Below are positions 8,413-17,432 of a stretch of DNA of 64,000 nucleotides, in pieces. Every line of letters begins with the position of its first letter. The stretch's first letter is position 1. Source of the stretch: Tumidithrix helvetica (GTDB lineage Bacteria > Cyanobacteriota > Cyanobacteriia > Pseudanabaenales > Pseudanabaenaceae); assembly GCF_965232925.1 (NCBI RefSeq), contig NZ_CBDDRA010000027.1:1-64000 (forward strand), written 5' to 3'. The notes under the pieces are model-generated. The model saw nothing but the letters and a program-made list of their open reading frames with translations, was not told the DNA's origin and did not search any database. The position numbers and the translations under genes are program-made.

Positions 8413-10401
8413 TTATTTAGTTTCTTCTTTAGGTTGCCATACAGCGGCTTGAATTACAACAGATAGTAAGCAAAGGTTATAGATTGCCCAACTACTATTC
8501 AGTAAATGTACCCAAGGATCGGGGAGCGTTCCCATCGCAAAGCGAATCAGGCTAAATGCCATTCCGACGATCGTAAGAATCACAATCGTCAACTGGGGAG
8601 TAACTAATTTCAGATAGTTGCCTGATTGTCTTTGTTTGGGCGTAACTTGAAAATTAAGTGGTGTGCGTGAGAAAACGCTCCAAACAGATTGGATAAATAG
8701 TGGGAAGAGCGCGATCGCATATTGTTCCGATCGCCAGAGTTCGCGAGCTGGTATTCCCCAAGTTGCGGCGAGGAAGGTCAGACGGTTGATGATAAAGGCT
8801 GGGAAAAAATGGATTGCGAAATCCGAACCAAAAGCACTGACAGGAATGATACCCGTAAAGAAGAAAATAATGGGACAGATAATAAAAATGAGCGTGAAAA
8901 AGCCAGAGAAATAGCTATACATGGTTTGAAAGTATTGCAGTCTTTGCCAAAAGCTCAAACCTGACTTGGTTAACGGATTTTCTTGCAACAATACTTGAAT
9001 AGTTCCTTGTGCCCAGCGCAAGCGTTGTTTGAGCGTGGAGGCAAGATCGTCGGGGGCAAGTCCCTCGGCTAGAAGTTCGTTGTGATAGACAGACTGCCAA
9101 CCCGCACTATGTAAGCGCATGGCAGTGTTCATATCTTCAGTAATGCTACTACTCGACATCCCACCGATGAGGTGAAATTCATCAATCCGAGAGGCATCTT
9201 TATCTAAAGCATCCGAAAAGTATTGCAAACCGACATTCAGTAAGGCTTCGCGGCGCAAAATCGCATTGGTTCCCGTATAAAAAGCCGAGTTTAAGCCATC
9301 TTTTCCCTGTTGGATCGGGCCGTAAAATAGGTGGGCTGAATGTCCGTAAGGATCGCCTTCAGGTAGATTGTAAAAGTCTTGCGGCGTTTGCACGAAAGCA
9401 ATGCGATTGCCTTCATATTTACCAGTCCACTGATTATAGGTATAAAAGTAGGGCAAGACGCGCTTGAGAAATTGCGGCTTGGGAATATGATCGGCGTCAA
9501 GGGTAAGAATAAACGAACCATTGGTCTCGCCTGAGAAGATGGCATGGTTAATGTTGCCTGCCTTGGCGTGATGCGGCTTACCTGGAACTTTGGTGCGGGC
9601 GATATAACGACAACGAGCTAGGTCGCTCGATTCTCTCTCTTTTTGTTGAATCGCTTTTTCAAGGCGTTTTTGTTCGGTGGCAAGGCGATCGCTGACGCTA
9701 ACCCCAGATGAAGCATTACCATGAATCAAAACAAAGGAATCTCGAAGCGTCTGCAAAAATCTAACCGCAGGATGGGAGTCTGTGGGATTTTGCAGAAAGA
9801 CCTCTGCCGCTTTGGTGTCGGGTAGAAGTGACTGTAATTGCTGTAGCCTTGTCTCTAGTTCGGCACGTTCGTTTTCAATACGTTCGGCTTCGGCTTGCAT
9901 TTTGGGCGATCGCAAATCTTCGATCGCTAAGCTCTGCGACATCGCGCGCATGGCATCGGACTTGCCATCATCGAGAATATAGACGCGCAGCTTGTTTGTA
10001 GGATAGTCAATGGTAAGAGCGGCTCTTGCAGTTTCTTCAACCATCTCGGTCGGTTCGTTGTAGCAGGTGATAAACACATCGACGGTCGGATAATCGATCG
10101 CAGGTAAAGGCGGGCGCATTTGGTCGAGCGATCGCACTTCCCGTTCTAACGGTCGCCATAGCCCAATCGTAAACATGGCTCCCCCGATAAAACTGTAAAT
10201 CTCGGCAAGCAGGAGGGGAATCGACAGCCACAGCGCGTTAAAGTTGATGGAACTTGTAATCCGCCAGCTTAAATACCATAAGCCTAAGATGAGATTAATC
10301 TCGGCAAGATAGCGAAATAACAACGTGCGTTGCTTGAGCCGCGATCGCAGATTGCCAATAAAGCTGGGTGAGTTCTCGATGATGGTGGTGGGTGAAGTCA
10401 T
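8413..10401 (-). CDS. Cellulose-synthase-like family 2 glycosyltransferase (BcsA-like, no PilZ)
   Basis: 662 residues: N-terminal membrane helices (~30-90), a GT-A catalytic domain, then about four more helices. The processive GT2 motifs are all present: DVFITCYNEP, TLDADHIPK (the DxD pair), TEDMNTAMRLHSAGW (TED) and QRLRWAQGT (QxxRW). Polymerising GT2 enzymes with these motifs make cellulose or related beta-glycans through a self-formed membrane channel. A helical, Glu/Arg-rich insert of ~100 residues (about 160-265) separates the first two motifs. The C-terminus ends after the last helix and shows no PilZ domain, so direct c-di-GMP control as in BcsA is not expected. It is central to the flanking carbohydrate locus; the polymer cannot be named from sequence. 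Confidence 0.9.
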   Translation of the reverse strand: MTSPTTIIENSPSFIGNLRSRLKQRTLLFRYLAEINLILGLWYLSWRITSSINFNALWLSIPLLLAEIYSFIGGAMFTIGLWRPLEREVRSLDQMRPPLPAIDYPTVDVFITCYNEPTEMVEETARAALTIDYPTNKLRVYILDDGKSDAMRAMSQSLAIEDLRSPKMQAEAERIENERAELETRLQQLQSLLPDTKAAEVFLQNPTDSHPAVRFLQTLRDSFVLIHGNASSGVSVSDRLATEQKRLEKAIQQKERESSDLARCRYIARTKVPGKPHHAKAGNINHAIFSGETNGSFILTLDADHIPKPQFLKRVLPYFYTYNQWTGKYEGNRIAFVQTPQDFYNLPEGDPYGHSAHLFYGPIQQGKDGLNSAFYTGTNAILRREALLNVGLQYFSDALDKDASRIDEFHLIGGMSSSSITEDMNTAMRLHSAGWQSVYHNELLAEGLAPDDLASTLKQRLRWAQGTIQVLLQENPLTKSGLSFWQRLQYFQTMYSYFSGFFTLIFIICPIIFFFTGIIPVSAFGSDFAIHFFPAFIINRLTFLAATWGIPARELWRSEQYAIALFPLFIQSVWSVFSRTPLNFQVTPKQRQSGNYLKLVTPQLTIVILTIVGMAFSLIRFAMGTLPDPWVHLLNSSWAIYNLCLLSVVIQAAVWQPKEETK

Positions 10402-10458
10402 AAACTACCTGTGCGACTAAGGAATTCTGTACGAAAGCGAAAGAGCAACTGCACGAAA

Positions 10459-11649
10459 TTATTTTGGAACTTTTCCCATTGGGCTAGGTTTTGGGAGCGT
10501 TACTTGAGAAAAAGAATCTACAACTTGGGCGATCTCGCGCGGATCTGCATAGCCAAAGGCAGGATTCGCCACGATCGCTTTATAGCTTTCGGCTGCATTC
10601 TGACTTTGAGGATTTAAAGCCCAATCGCATTCTTTTTGAATGTTGAAGTAGAGAATTGCTTGTACAGCTGGAGCTTTAGCTAAATATCCATAGGATTCGT
10701 ACAACCATTTTTCTTTAGCCAGATCGTTGGGATAGTTGGGAGTGCTGTAGCTGCTGGAAGCCATTTGAGTAATAAAAATCGGTTTGTCGGGTGCCATCTT
10801 TTGCATGCGATCGATATAGACACCATATCCTTCTTCGGGTCGATCCCATAGCCTTCTTTGGTTGAGAGAGCTATGACAATAACCCCAGTTATAGGAGCTA
10901 AACCCTACAATATCGACGCGAGCATCAGAGGGATAATAGTTCTCAAAATCGTGATTGCGTCCTCGACTAAAGCCATTGGGTGAAAATACCCAACGCACAG
11001 CTTGTGAGGAAACACCAGATTCTGCAAATATTTGCTGGATGCGTTTGTAGGAAAGTTTGAAGTTCTCAGGGTCGAGACTGTAGGATTCGCCTTCAATATT
11101 CATTTCTTGGAGAGGCGCAACAAACATCATGCGTCCATCTCCTTTGTTCGTCCAATCTGCCACCGCACTGGCAACTCTGCGCAAGTCACTGTCTAGATCG
11201 CCTCTAGCAATCTCGGCAGCTAAACGCGTAGATTTGAGATTGATGAAGGCGGTATAACCATTCTCTCGCAGGAGTTCCAAACGATGTCCGATATTGTAGG
11301 CAGGATTGTCCCCTTGGATATCCATAAATATGCCCACAATCGCGTGTTTTTTGCCAGACCATTCATCTACCTGATGCAGTTCGCGATCGATCGTACTTTG
11401 ACTGCCTGCATAGCCATCAGTGTATAAACCAAGTAGTACGGGCGGTTTGGCAATTGGAGCCGTTTGGAGCAAAAGGCGATCGGGTGGTTTGGGAGAGAGA
11501 GGGTCTCGTTCGTTCGCAACTGCCATCAGATCGTGCCCGCTTGCGATCGCAAGAACGAATAAAAGCCCCAAAACAAACATTCCAACCCATAACAAAGTAC
11601 GTTGTTTGACTCTGAATTTGCGAGTAGGATGCTTGTTTTTGCTTTTCAT
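10459..11649 (-). CDS. GH26-like (beta-mannanase fold) membrane-anchored protein
   Basis: About 396 residues from this ATG, which has GGA seven bases upstream; an in-frame ATG at 11661 and a TTG at 11700 are alternatives. An uncleaved-looking N-terminal helix (TLLWVGMFVLGLLFVLAIAS) is followed by a periplasmic TIM-barrel-like domain: LLGLYTDG, VAPLQEMNIEG (place of the acid/base Glu), VDIVGFSSYNWG, and KPIFITQMASSS near the C-terminus. The last segment corresponds to the strand that normally carries the nucleophile Glu, here apparently Gln. It sits between the DUF3131 gene (about 70 bp upstream) and the GT2 gene. It may trim or bind the nascent chain. GH26 assignment is by motif layout only. 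Confidence 0.65.
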   Translation of the reverse strand: MKSKNKHPTRKFRVKQRTLLWVGMFVLGLLFVLAIASGHDLMAVANERDPLSPKPPDRLLLQTAPIAKPPVLLGLYTDGYAGSQSTIDRELHQVDEWSGKKHAIVGIFMDIQGDNPAYNIGHRLELLRENGYTAFINLKSTRLAAEIARGDLDSDLRRVASAVADWTNKGDGRMMFVAPLQEMNIEGESYSLDPENFKLSYKRIQQIFAESGVSSQAVRWVFSPNGFSRGRNHDFENYYPSDARVDIVGFSSYNWGYCHSSLNQRRLWDRPEEGYGVYIDRMQKMAPDKPIFITQMASSSYSTPNYPNDLAKEKWLYESYGYLAKAPAVQAILYFNIQKECDWALNPQSQNAAESYKAIVANPAFGYADPREIAQVVDSFSQVTLPKPSPMGKVPK

Positions 11650-11718
11650 AAAACTGTCCATAAATTCTAAACGCTGGCTTGAAGTGATAAGAAGGCTCAA
11701 TGAGAGCGAGCAATCAGG

Positions 11719-14700
11719 TCAAGAAACCAGAGTGATATTTCCCCTTGCTTTATACAGCAAGCTTTCCAAGATGATGCCGTTGGTGTTGACATCCATGACG
11801 CGGTTTACCCCAAGACCAGGATTCTCATATTGACCCGAAAAATAGCCCCGATCGCCATCTGCAAGATTAATCACGGTATTACGCAACGTAGAAGCATAGG
11901 GATCTTTTGCCATCAAAGCGCTCCAACCAAAGGCGGCTTTGGTACTGACGAATTTTAGGTCGGGATAGGATTTGCCAAAACTGTCGATCGCTTGCCAAGG
12001 TTGTCCGTTCACATAAACGCTGTAGTAGAGAAAGTAGGGCGATCGGTCGATCGAGTCTTCGTTAATACAGGTAACGATTTTGGTTTGCCCAAACCGCTGG
12101 GCTTGCAATCGATAGAGTGCCTCCGATTGACGCTTGCCTGCTTCATCCCAACCTATCTCTAACCCCCAGAGTACGTAGGGGTCGTTGGTGAGATGGTTGC
12201 TAGCCCCAGAAGTCGCCAGATCGCGTCGATCGACGTCGATCGCGATGCCATCGATTTTGATGTTTTGTACGGGGGGCTTAGACAGGGCATTGGTTGCTTC
12301 AAGGTTCCACAGCTTCAAACAATAGGCAGCATATTGCTCGTAGCCAAGTCGTCCTTCTTGCAAATATTGCAGGCGATCGCTGGCGTCTGGATGCCCCCCA
12401 TACAGCCAACCGTCCTTAACCAATTTGGTCAGTTGCCAGCGCTTTACGATGCGCTCGACGCGATCGCGGTAGCTGGGATAGTGCGTTCGCAAAACATGCA
12501 TCGCAGCCAAAAAACGCGCCGTATCAAGCGTCGACCAACCACTGATGCCTTCAGGATCGGGGGTATTGTCTAGCTGGTACATTGTTGCTGAGATCGTGCT
12601 GTATGCCTTATTAGGCAGACCATGTTGCGGTAAAGGTAAGGTTTCGAGCGTTCCTAGCAGCTTGGTGAGATGCTGTTGAAAGGTTTCAGCCGAGATTACG
12701 CCTAACTGATTGGCGGCATGTAGGCCAAACACCGCACTGCCCTGATCCCAAAGAGTCGTCCATTCGTAGCGATCGACTGCATTCACTAATCCTGTGGAGG
12801 CATTCCAATTACGCTCAAAATATTTCCAAGCTTTTTTTGCCACACCCTTATCCTCTTCCGATAAGGCGATCGGCATTATTTTCACAGGCTGTGTCACGAC
12901 CGTCTGAGTCGGTTGCGGCTTTGGGGTTGGTTTTGATTGCGGCTTTATGGTCGGCTTTGTGGATGGTTGCGGAGTCGGTTGCGGGGTTGTTACTACTGTC
13001 TGAGTTGGTTGCGGCTTTGGTGTAGGTTTGACTTGGATCGGAGTTGGTTTGGGAGTTGGTTTAGGCGTTGGATTGGCAGCGATCGCAGGGGGTGTTGGTA
13101 CGCTTGAGGTTTCGAGGCTCGACGATACCCAGTAAGTATCCGTTCCATCGGTGACAAATTTTGCTGTTTGTTGCTTTTGACTGGGCAGCCCTCTAGAGTT
13201 ATCACCCGCACCGATCGCCTGCCACCAAGCAGAATTCATCGAGGCTGGACGCAACAGAGGTTGGCGATCGGTGGCACGATAGAGCAATGCTTGCAAAATC
13301 AGGCTATTGGTATTGGAAGTATGGTTGTTTTCTCTTTGTCCCGAAACTTCGTAAAAGCCTTCATAGTAGCCGAGTTGGGGATTATAGAGGTCGATAACAG
13401 ATTGCAAGAGTTCGCGGCTGTAAGGCTCGTCAGGATAGAGGGCATAAAAGGCAAAAGCTACGCCCGTACTCACAAGACGCTCGCTGGCGGGCTTCCCTTC
13501 ATCGTCGATCGCTGCCCAGGCTTTCCCATTGCCGACGACTGTACTGTGCAGGATATAGGGAGGGGCATTCACTGCTGCCGAGTTCGCTGCCGTAAACAAC
13601 TTCGTGCGGCGGTAGCGATCGGCTTGCGCCTTAAAAATCGGCTCGGCGAGGGCTTTCATTTGCGGGTCGAAGCCAAATTCTAAGCCATAGAGCAAAAATG
13701 GTTCGCTGACGGTTACTTCATTCTCTTTGGTTTTACTCTCTTTCGTTTTTAAGACATCTTTACGCCTTATGGGAATCTCAAACCCGTCCAAATTAATCTT
13801 GTCGTACTGACCGCCGACGGCAACGCGATCGATATCAAAGCCCCATAACTGAAATCCGCGTGCGGCATATTCGCTATAACCTAGCCGAGTTTCAGGCACA
13901 GTTCTGGCTAGCGATCGCCCCGAATCGTCCCTGGCAACCGTGCCATTGTATAGGGTGCGATCGCGTACAGCTCGCAAATACGACCAGTCCAACAAGGTAC
14001 GATCGACCGCATTGGTATATTCAGGATGGCAGGACTTTAAACCATACAAAGCAGCTAAAAGTCTGCCCAAATCGGCTGCCGACCAGCCCGTTCCCCCACT
14101 GATGGGATTGCCACCATAGTCTACGGGCTGCAAAGACCAAGGGTCGTAGCCTCGACTCGGCAGTTCGCCGCCAAACAAGGGGAGTTGCCGCACCGTACCG
14201 AGTAGCTGCCGAACGCGTTGATCGAAATCATTTTGTGGAATCAGCTCTAAGACTTTTGCCGATCGCAATGCCATCAAGTAATCGCCCAAACCCCACAGCG
14301 TTACTCCTTTAAAATCGCTACGATCGTTGATTAAGCCTGTTGCTTGGGTATTACTGCGAAAATATTGCCAAGCCGTTTGGGCATAGCGTTGCTCGACCAA
14401 AGACAGGGCTTGCGTTAATTTAGGGCAAGGCGTTGCTTCGGCAGTGACAGGTGCGATCGGGGCAGGGATTTCTACACTCGCGACCGTGTCACTACTCTCG
14501 ATCAGGGGACGATTGCCCCGTGCCTTGTAATATAGAATCTCTAGAATTAAGCCGTTCGTATTGCCTGTAAGGGATTTATTCGGCTTCTTTGAGGCTTCGT
14601 ACAGCCCTGCATAGAAGCCATCATTTTTGGGACTGCGCAAATCTTTGACCGCATCAAAGACCTTACGAGCGTAGGTGTTACTGGGATAGAGATAACGCCA

Positions 14701-15810
14701 GCCAAATGCTGCCTTGGTGCTGATACTGCGAAATTGTGGGATAGGTTTATTCTCATCAGTGATCGCCGCCCAAGGTACGCCATTGGAATAGACGGTGTTG
14801 TAGATAAAATAGGGCGCTTCGTCGATGTTGTCTTCGGTGACAGCAGTGAGTTGTCCAGTGAGCGAATAACGACGCCTTTGAGCCTCTAGGACTCTACCTG
14901 CATAGTCAGCTCCCTCAGCATCCCAACCAAACTCAATCCCATCCAGAATGTAGGATTCGCTAACCACATAGTTATTGGCGTTTGTAGTCTGATAGTCGCG
15001 CAGATCGGCAGGAATTTGGACGCCGTAAATATCGACAAATTTGAAGGGTTGGTAAGCTTTGGCTTTATCGGCTTTATAGCCCCAAAGTTCGTAACCGCGC
15101 ACGGCATACTCTTCGTAGCCTAGGCGTCCCTCTTGTACTAGCAGGGTTTTGTTATCAGGCAAAACCGTTGCCCCATAAAGTTGGTCGTTGGCAAGGGATT
15201 TGGCGATTTGCCAGCTGTTAATAATTCCCTTCATCCAGTCGCCATACTTAGGGTGGCAGGTGCGAATAATATGAAAAGCCGCTAATAATCTGCCGATATC
15301 CAGTGCCGACCAACCAATACCGCGTGGGGTGGGCTGGTTGCCATAGTTCACCATGGCACCATTGGAAGTGTTGTAGACCTTGTTAGGTAAAGCGCCTTCA
15401 AAGAGTTTAAGCGAGCCGAAGGTAGCAAGAAATTTATTAAGTTTTTCGTCAAATTCTTTTTGGGGAATCAAATTGAGCCAACGGGCTGTATTGAGCGCTA
15501 CCAGATAGTTGCCTTCATCCCAAAGGGTTGCCGATGGGTAGCCTCCCGTGGCATTCACAAAACCTGTGTTGGGTTGATAGTTTTTGACAAAATATTGCCA
15601 CGCTGCTCTGGCATAGCCTTGTTCTTCAGACGTGAGCGGAGATGCGATCGCCGCGCAAGAATTAGACGAAGGCAACACGCGATTGCGCTGTGCAATCGCC
15701 GACTCTAGGCTCACCTGCGAGCACAAGAGCGAAAACATCACCCCCACAAGAAACAATGCCACCAGTTTGATCCAACGCGGATAAACGCTCAAGGTTGAAT
15801 TCCTGCCCAT
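11719..15810 (-). CDS. Triple DUF3131-domain exported protein
   Basis: 1363 residues. An N-terminal hydrophobic segment (IKLVALFLVGVMFSLLC) exports or anchors it. Three complete DUF3131 modules follow, at about 61-440, 465-860 and 980-1363. Each repeats the same order of signatures: A-W-x-Y-F near the start, TG(L/F)(V/I)N, a TLWD- or TLWG-like box, LP(N/S)(K/R)xY, GWSA(L/A)D or GWSTLD, LGYExYA and an aromatic/NGxxWAAI segment. Between modules two and three lies an ~85-residue Pro/Lys/Thr-rich linker (repeated TPKP) suited to spanning the periplasm or peptidoglycan. DUF3131 is an alpha/alpha-toroid-like family found beside polysaccharide synthases; no activity is established to my knowledge. 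The start overlaps the preceding DUF3131 gene by 22 bp, indicating translational coupling. Confidence 0.88.
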   Translation of the reverse strand: MGRNSTLSVYPRWIKLVALFLVGVMFSLLCSQVSLESAIAQRNRVLPSSNSCAAIASPLTSEEQGYARAAWQYFVKNYQPNTGFVNATGGYPSATLWDEGNYLVALNTARWLNLIPQKEFDEKLNKFLATFGSLKLFEGALPNKVYNTSNGAMVNYGNQPTPRGIGWSALDIGRLLAAFHIIRTCHPKYGDWMKGIINSWQIAKSLANDQLYGATVLPDNKTLLVQEGRLGYEEYAVRGYELWGYKADKAKAYQPFKFVDIYGVQIPADLRDYQTTNANNYVVSESYILDGIEFGWDAEGADYAGRVLEAQRRRYSLTGQLTAVTEDNIDEAPYFIYNTVYSNGVPWAAITDENKPIPQFRSISTKAAFGWRYLYPSNTYARKVFDAVKDLRSPKNDGFYAGLYEASKKPNKSLTGNTNGLILEILYYKARGNRPLIESSDTVASVEIPAPIAPVTAEATPCPKLTQALSLVEQRYAQTAWQYFRSNTQATGLINDRSDFKGVTLWGLGDYLMALRSAKVLELIPQNDFDQRVRQLLGTVRQLPLFGGELPSRGYDPWSLQPVDYGGNPISGGTGWSAADLGRLLAALYGLKSCHPEYTNAVDRTLLDWSYLRAVRDRTLYNGTVARDDSGRSLARTVPETRLGYSEYAARGFQLWGFDIDRVAVGGQYDKINLDGFEIPIRRKDVLKTKESKTKENEVTVSEPFLLYGLEFGFDPQMKALAEPIFKAQADRYRRTKLFTAANSAAVNAPPYILHSTVVGNGKAWAAIDDEGKPASERLVSTGVAFAFYALYPDEPYSRELLQSVIDLYNPQLGYYEGFYEVSGQRENNHTSNTNSLILQALLYRATDRQPLLRPASMNSAWWQAIGAGDNSRGLPSQKQQTAKFVTDGTDTYWVSSSLETSSVPTPPAIAANPTPKPTPKPTPIQVKPTPKPQPTQTVVTTPQPTPQPSTKPTIKPQSKPTPKPQPTQTVVTQPVKIMPIALSEEDKGVAKKAWKYFERNWNASTGLVNAVDRYEWTTLWDQGSAVFGLHAANQLGVISAETFQQHLTKLLGTLETLPLPQHGLPNKAYSTISATMYQLDNTPDPEGISGWSTLDTARFLAAMHVLRTHYPSYRDRVERIVKRWQLTKLVKDGWLYGGHPDASDRLQYLQEGRLGYEQYAAYCLKLWNLEATNALSKPPVQNIKIDGIAIDVDRRDLATSGASNHLTNDPYVLWGLEIGWDEAGKRQSEALYRLQAQRFGQTKIVTCINEDSIDRSPYFLYYSVYVNGQPWQAIDSFGKSYPDLKFVSTKAAFGWSALMAKDPYASTLRNTVINLADGDRGYFSGQYENPGLGVNRVMDVNTNGIILESLLYKARGNITLVS

Positions 15811-17270
15811 ACGGTTAAAGGCTGTCCCACTTTTTTGTAAAGTATACTTTCCAAAATCACCCCGTTATTGTTGGCTGTGAGGGCTTTATTCGGTTCGTTT
15901 AAAGACTCGTAAAAGCCGTTATACCAGCCCCATTCCGCTTTGAGCTTGCTGTTGACAAAATCATAGAGACTGCGCGTGTAGGGCGTACCATATAGCACGT
16001 ACCAGCCGATCGCTGCCTTGGCACTGAGAAATCGTAGATTGTTGGCTGTTTTGCGCGAGTCGGTAATCGTTGCCCAGGCTTGACCGTTTACGAATAGCGT
16101 GTTGTAGACAAAATAGGGCTCGCGATCGAGGTTGTCTTCGGTCAAAGCGGTGAGTTGCTTGGTGGCTTGGTAGCGCTGCTCTTGGGCGGCAAGAATGCGA
16201 TCGGCATAGGCTTTGGGTAACGTTTGAAACCCTGTTTCAATGCCATCTAAAAAATAGGGTTCGCTCAAGACATAATTATTTGCCTGTGAAGTCGCAAAGT
16301 CGCGCTTGTCATAGGGAACTCCCTGTCCGTAAAGCTCCACAAAGGCAACTTGCGATTTGATATCCATTGCTTGAGAGACATCTAACCCCCAAAGCTTTAA
16401 GCCATAGGCAGCATAGCTTTCGTAACCGAGTCTACCCTCTTGGTTATATTCTTCCTTACCTTTGACGACACTGGTTCCATACATCTGTCCGTTTTTGGTG
16501 AGACGAGCGACTTTCCAACTGCGCCATACGGCTTCGGTATCGTCTTTAAATTGAGGATATTTAGTACCAACAATTTTGAGCCAGATTGCCATTCTGCCAA
16601 TATCGAGCGCCGACCAGCCAATTTCCTCGCGCTTGTCTAGTTGCCCGTAGTTAACTGGCATGAGTGTTTGCGAGTTGTAGACCTTGTTGGGCAATTCACC
16701 TTTGTAAAGGGGTAGTTTTGCTAGAGTTTGCAACATCCGCCGCATTTTTTGCTCGAATTCCGCTTCGCTGACAAAGCCTAATTCTTTGGCACTGACAAGG
16801 GCTGCGATCGCAGCCGCCTGATCCCATAGAGTTACAGAAGCGAATCCATCGGCAGAGTTGATCAAACCTGTTTCGGCGTTCCAGTTGCGCTCAAAATATC
16901 GCCATGCTTGCCTTGCGAGCGCGAGTTCCTCAGGGCTGAGATTGCCAAGTTGAGGCGCGACATAGGGTGGGTTGCTAATCTGCTGTTGCTCTGGTGGTAC
17001 TGCTTTTCCAGTTGCTTTCACTGAGGCTGCATCTAGTTGGGCGATCGCCTCTGTATCCTTCTCTAACTGAGATTTGATAGGAGCAACGGTTGCTGGCGTT
17101 TTTATAACGGGTGGGGCACTGGCAGTCACAGGAGGCGATGAGGTTGATGACTGCTTGAGATAACTTGAAAGTTGTTCCATTCCAACAACGATCGCGATCG
17201 CAGTCGCAATCCCCCCTACGATTGCAAGAAAAGCCCATTTCTTAGGTGGTGGTTCAAAGTCAGAATTCAT
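15789..17270 (-). CDS. Single DUF3131-domain membrane-anchored protein
   Basis: 493 residues. One N-terminal helix (WAFLAIVGGIATAIAIVVG) is followed by a Ser/Thr/Pro-rich stretch to about residue 110 and one DUF3131 module (about 112-480: ALARQAWRYFERNWNAETG, TLWDQ, LPNKVYNS, GWSALDIGRM, LGYESYAAYG, EPYFLDGIETG). The module closely resembles the third module of the downstream protein and the plus-strand copy at 20892, so local duplication is likely. It lies 162 bp downstream of the barrel-like gene and overlaps the next gene by 22 bp. Confidence 0.88.
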   Translation of the reverse strand: MNSDFEPPPKKWAFLAIVGGIATAIAIVVGMEQLSSYLKQSSTSSPPVTASAPPVIKTPATVAPIKSQLEKDTEAIAQLDAASVKATGKAVPPEQQQISNPPYVAPQLGNLSPEELALARQAWRYFERNWNAETGLINSADGFASVTLWDQAAAIAALVSAKELGFVSEAEFEQKMRRMLQTLAKLPLYKGELPNKVYNSQTLMPVNYGQLDKREEIGWSALDIGRMAIWLKIVGTKYPQFKDDTEAVWRSWKVARLTKNGQMYGTSVVKGKEEYNQEGRLGYESYAAYGLKLWGLDVSQAMDIKSQVAFVELYGQGVPYDKRDFATSQANNYVLSEPYFLDGIETGFQTLPKAYADRILAAQEQRYQATKQLTALTEDNLDREPYFVYNTLFVNGQAWATITDSRKTANNLRFLSAKAAIGWYVLYGTPYTRSLYDFVNSKLKAEWGWYNGFYESLNEPNKALTANNNGVILESILYKKVGQPLTVWAGIQP

Positions 17271-17432
17271 AACATTTAAGAATGACCGTTAAACAACTTA
17301 CAGATAGCTATCTTTAGGGGCAGAGATTTTTGCCCATTTACAGATACGATACCATTGCTTTCCATCAGATTTTTATCTTTATTTCCGCATTTGACACCCT
17401 TATATCGTCGCGATATTGCCGCAACATATCGT

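Noticed and set aside
8413..10401. Standard bacterial cellulose synthase operon (bcsABCD)
   Set aside because: The GT2 lacks PilZ, and no BcsB-, BcsC- or BcsD-like gene is present among the neighbours.
12193..13683. Long plus-strand frames opposite the triple DUF3131 gene
   Set aside because: They have no family features and lie within a strongly supported minus-strand gene.
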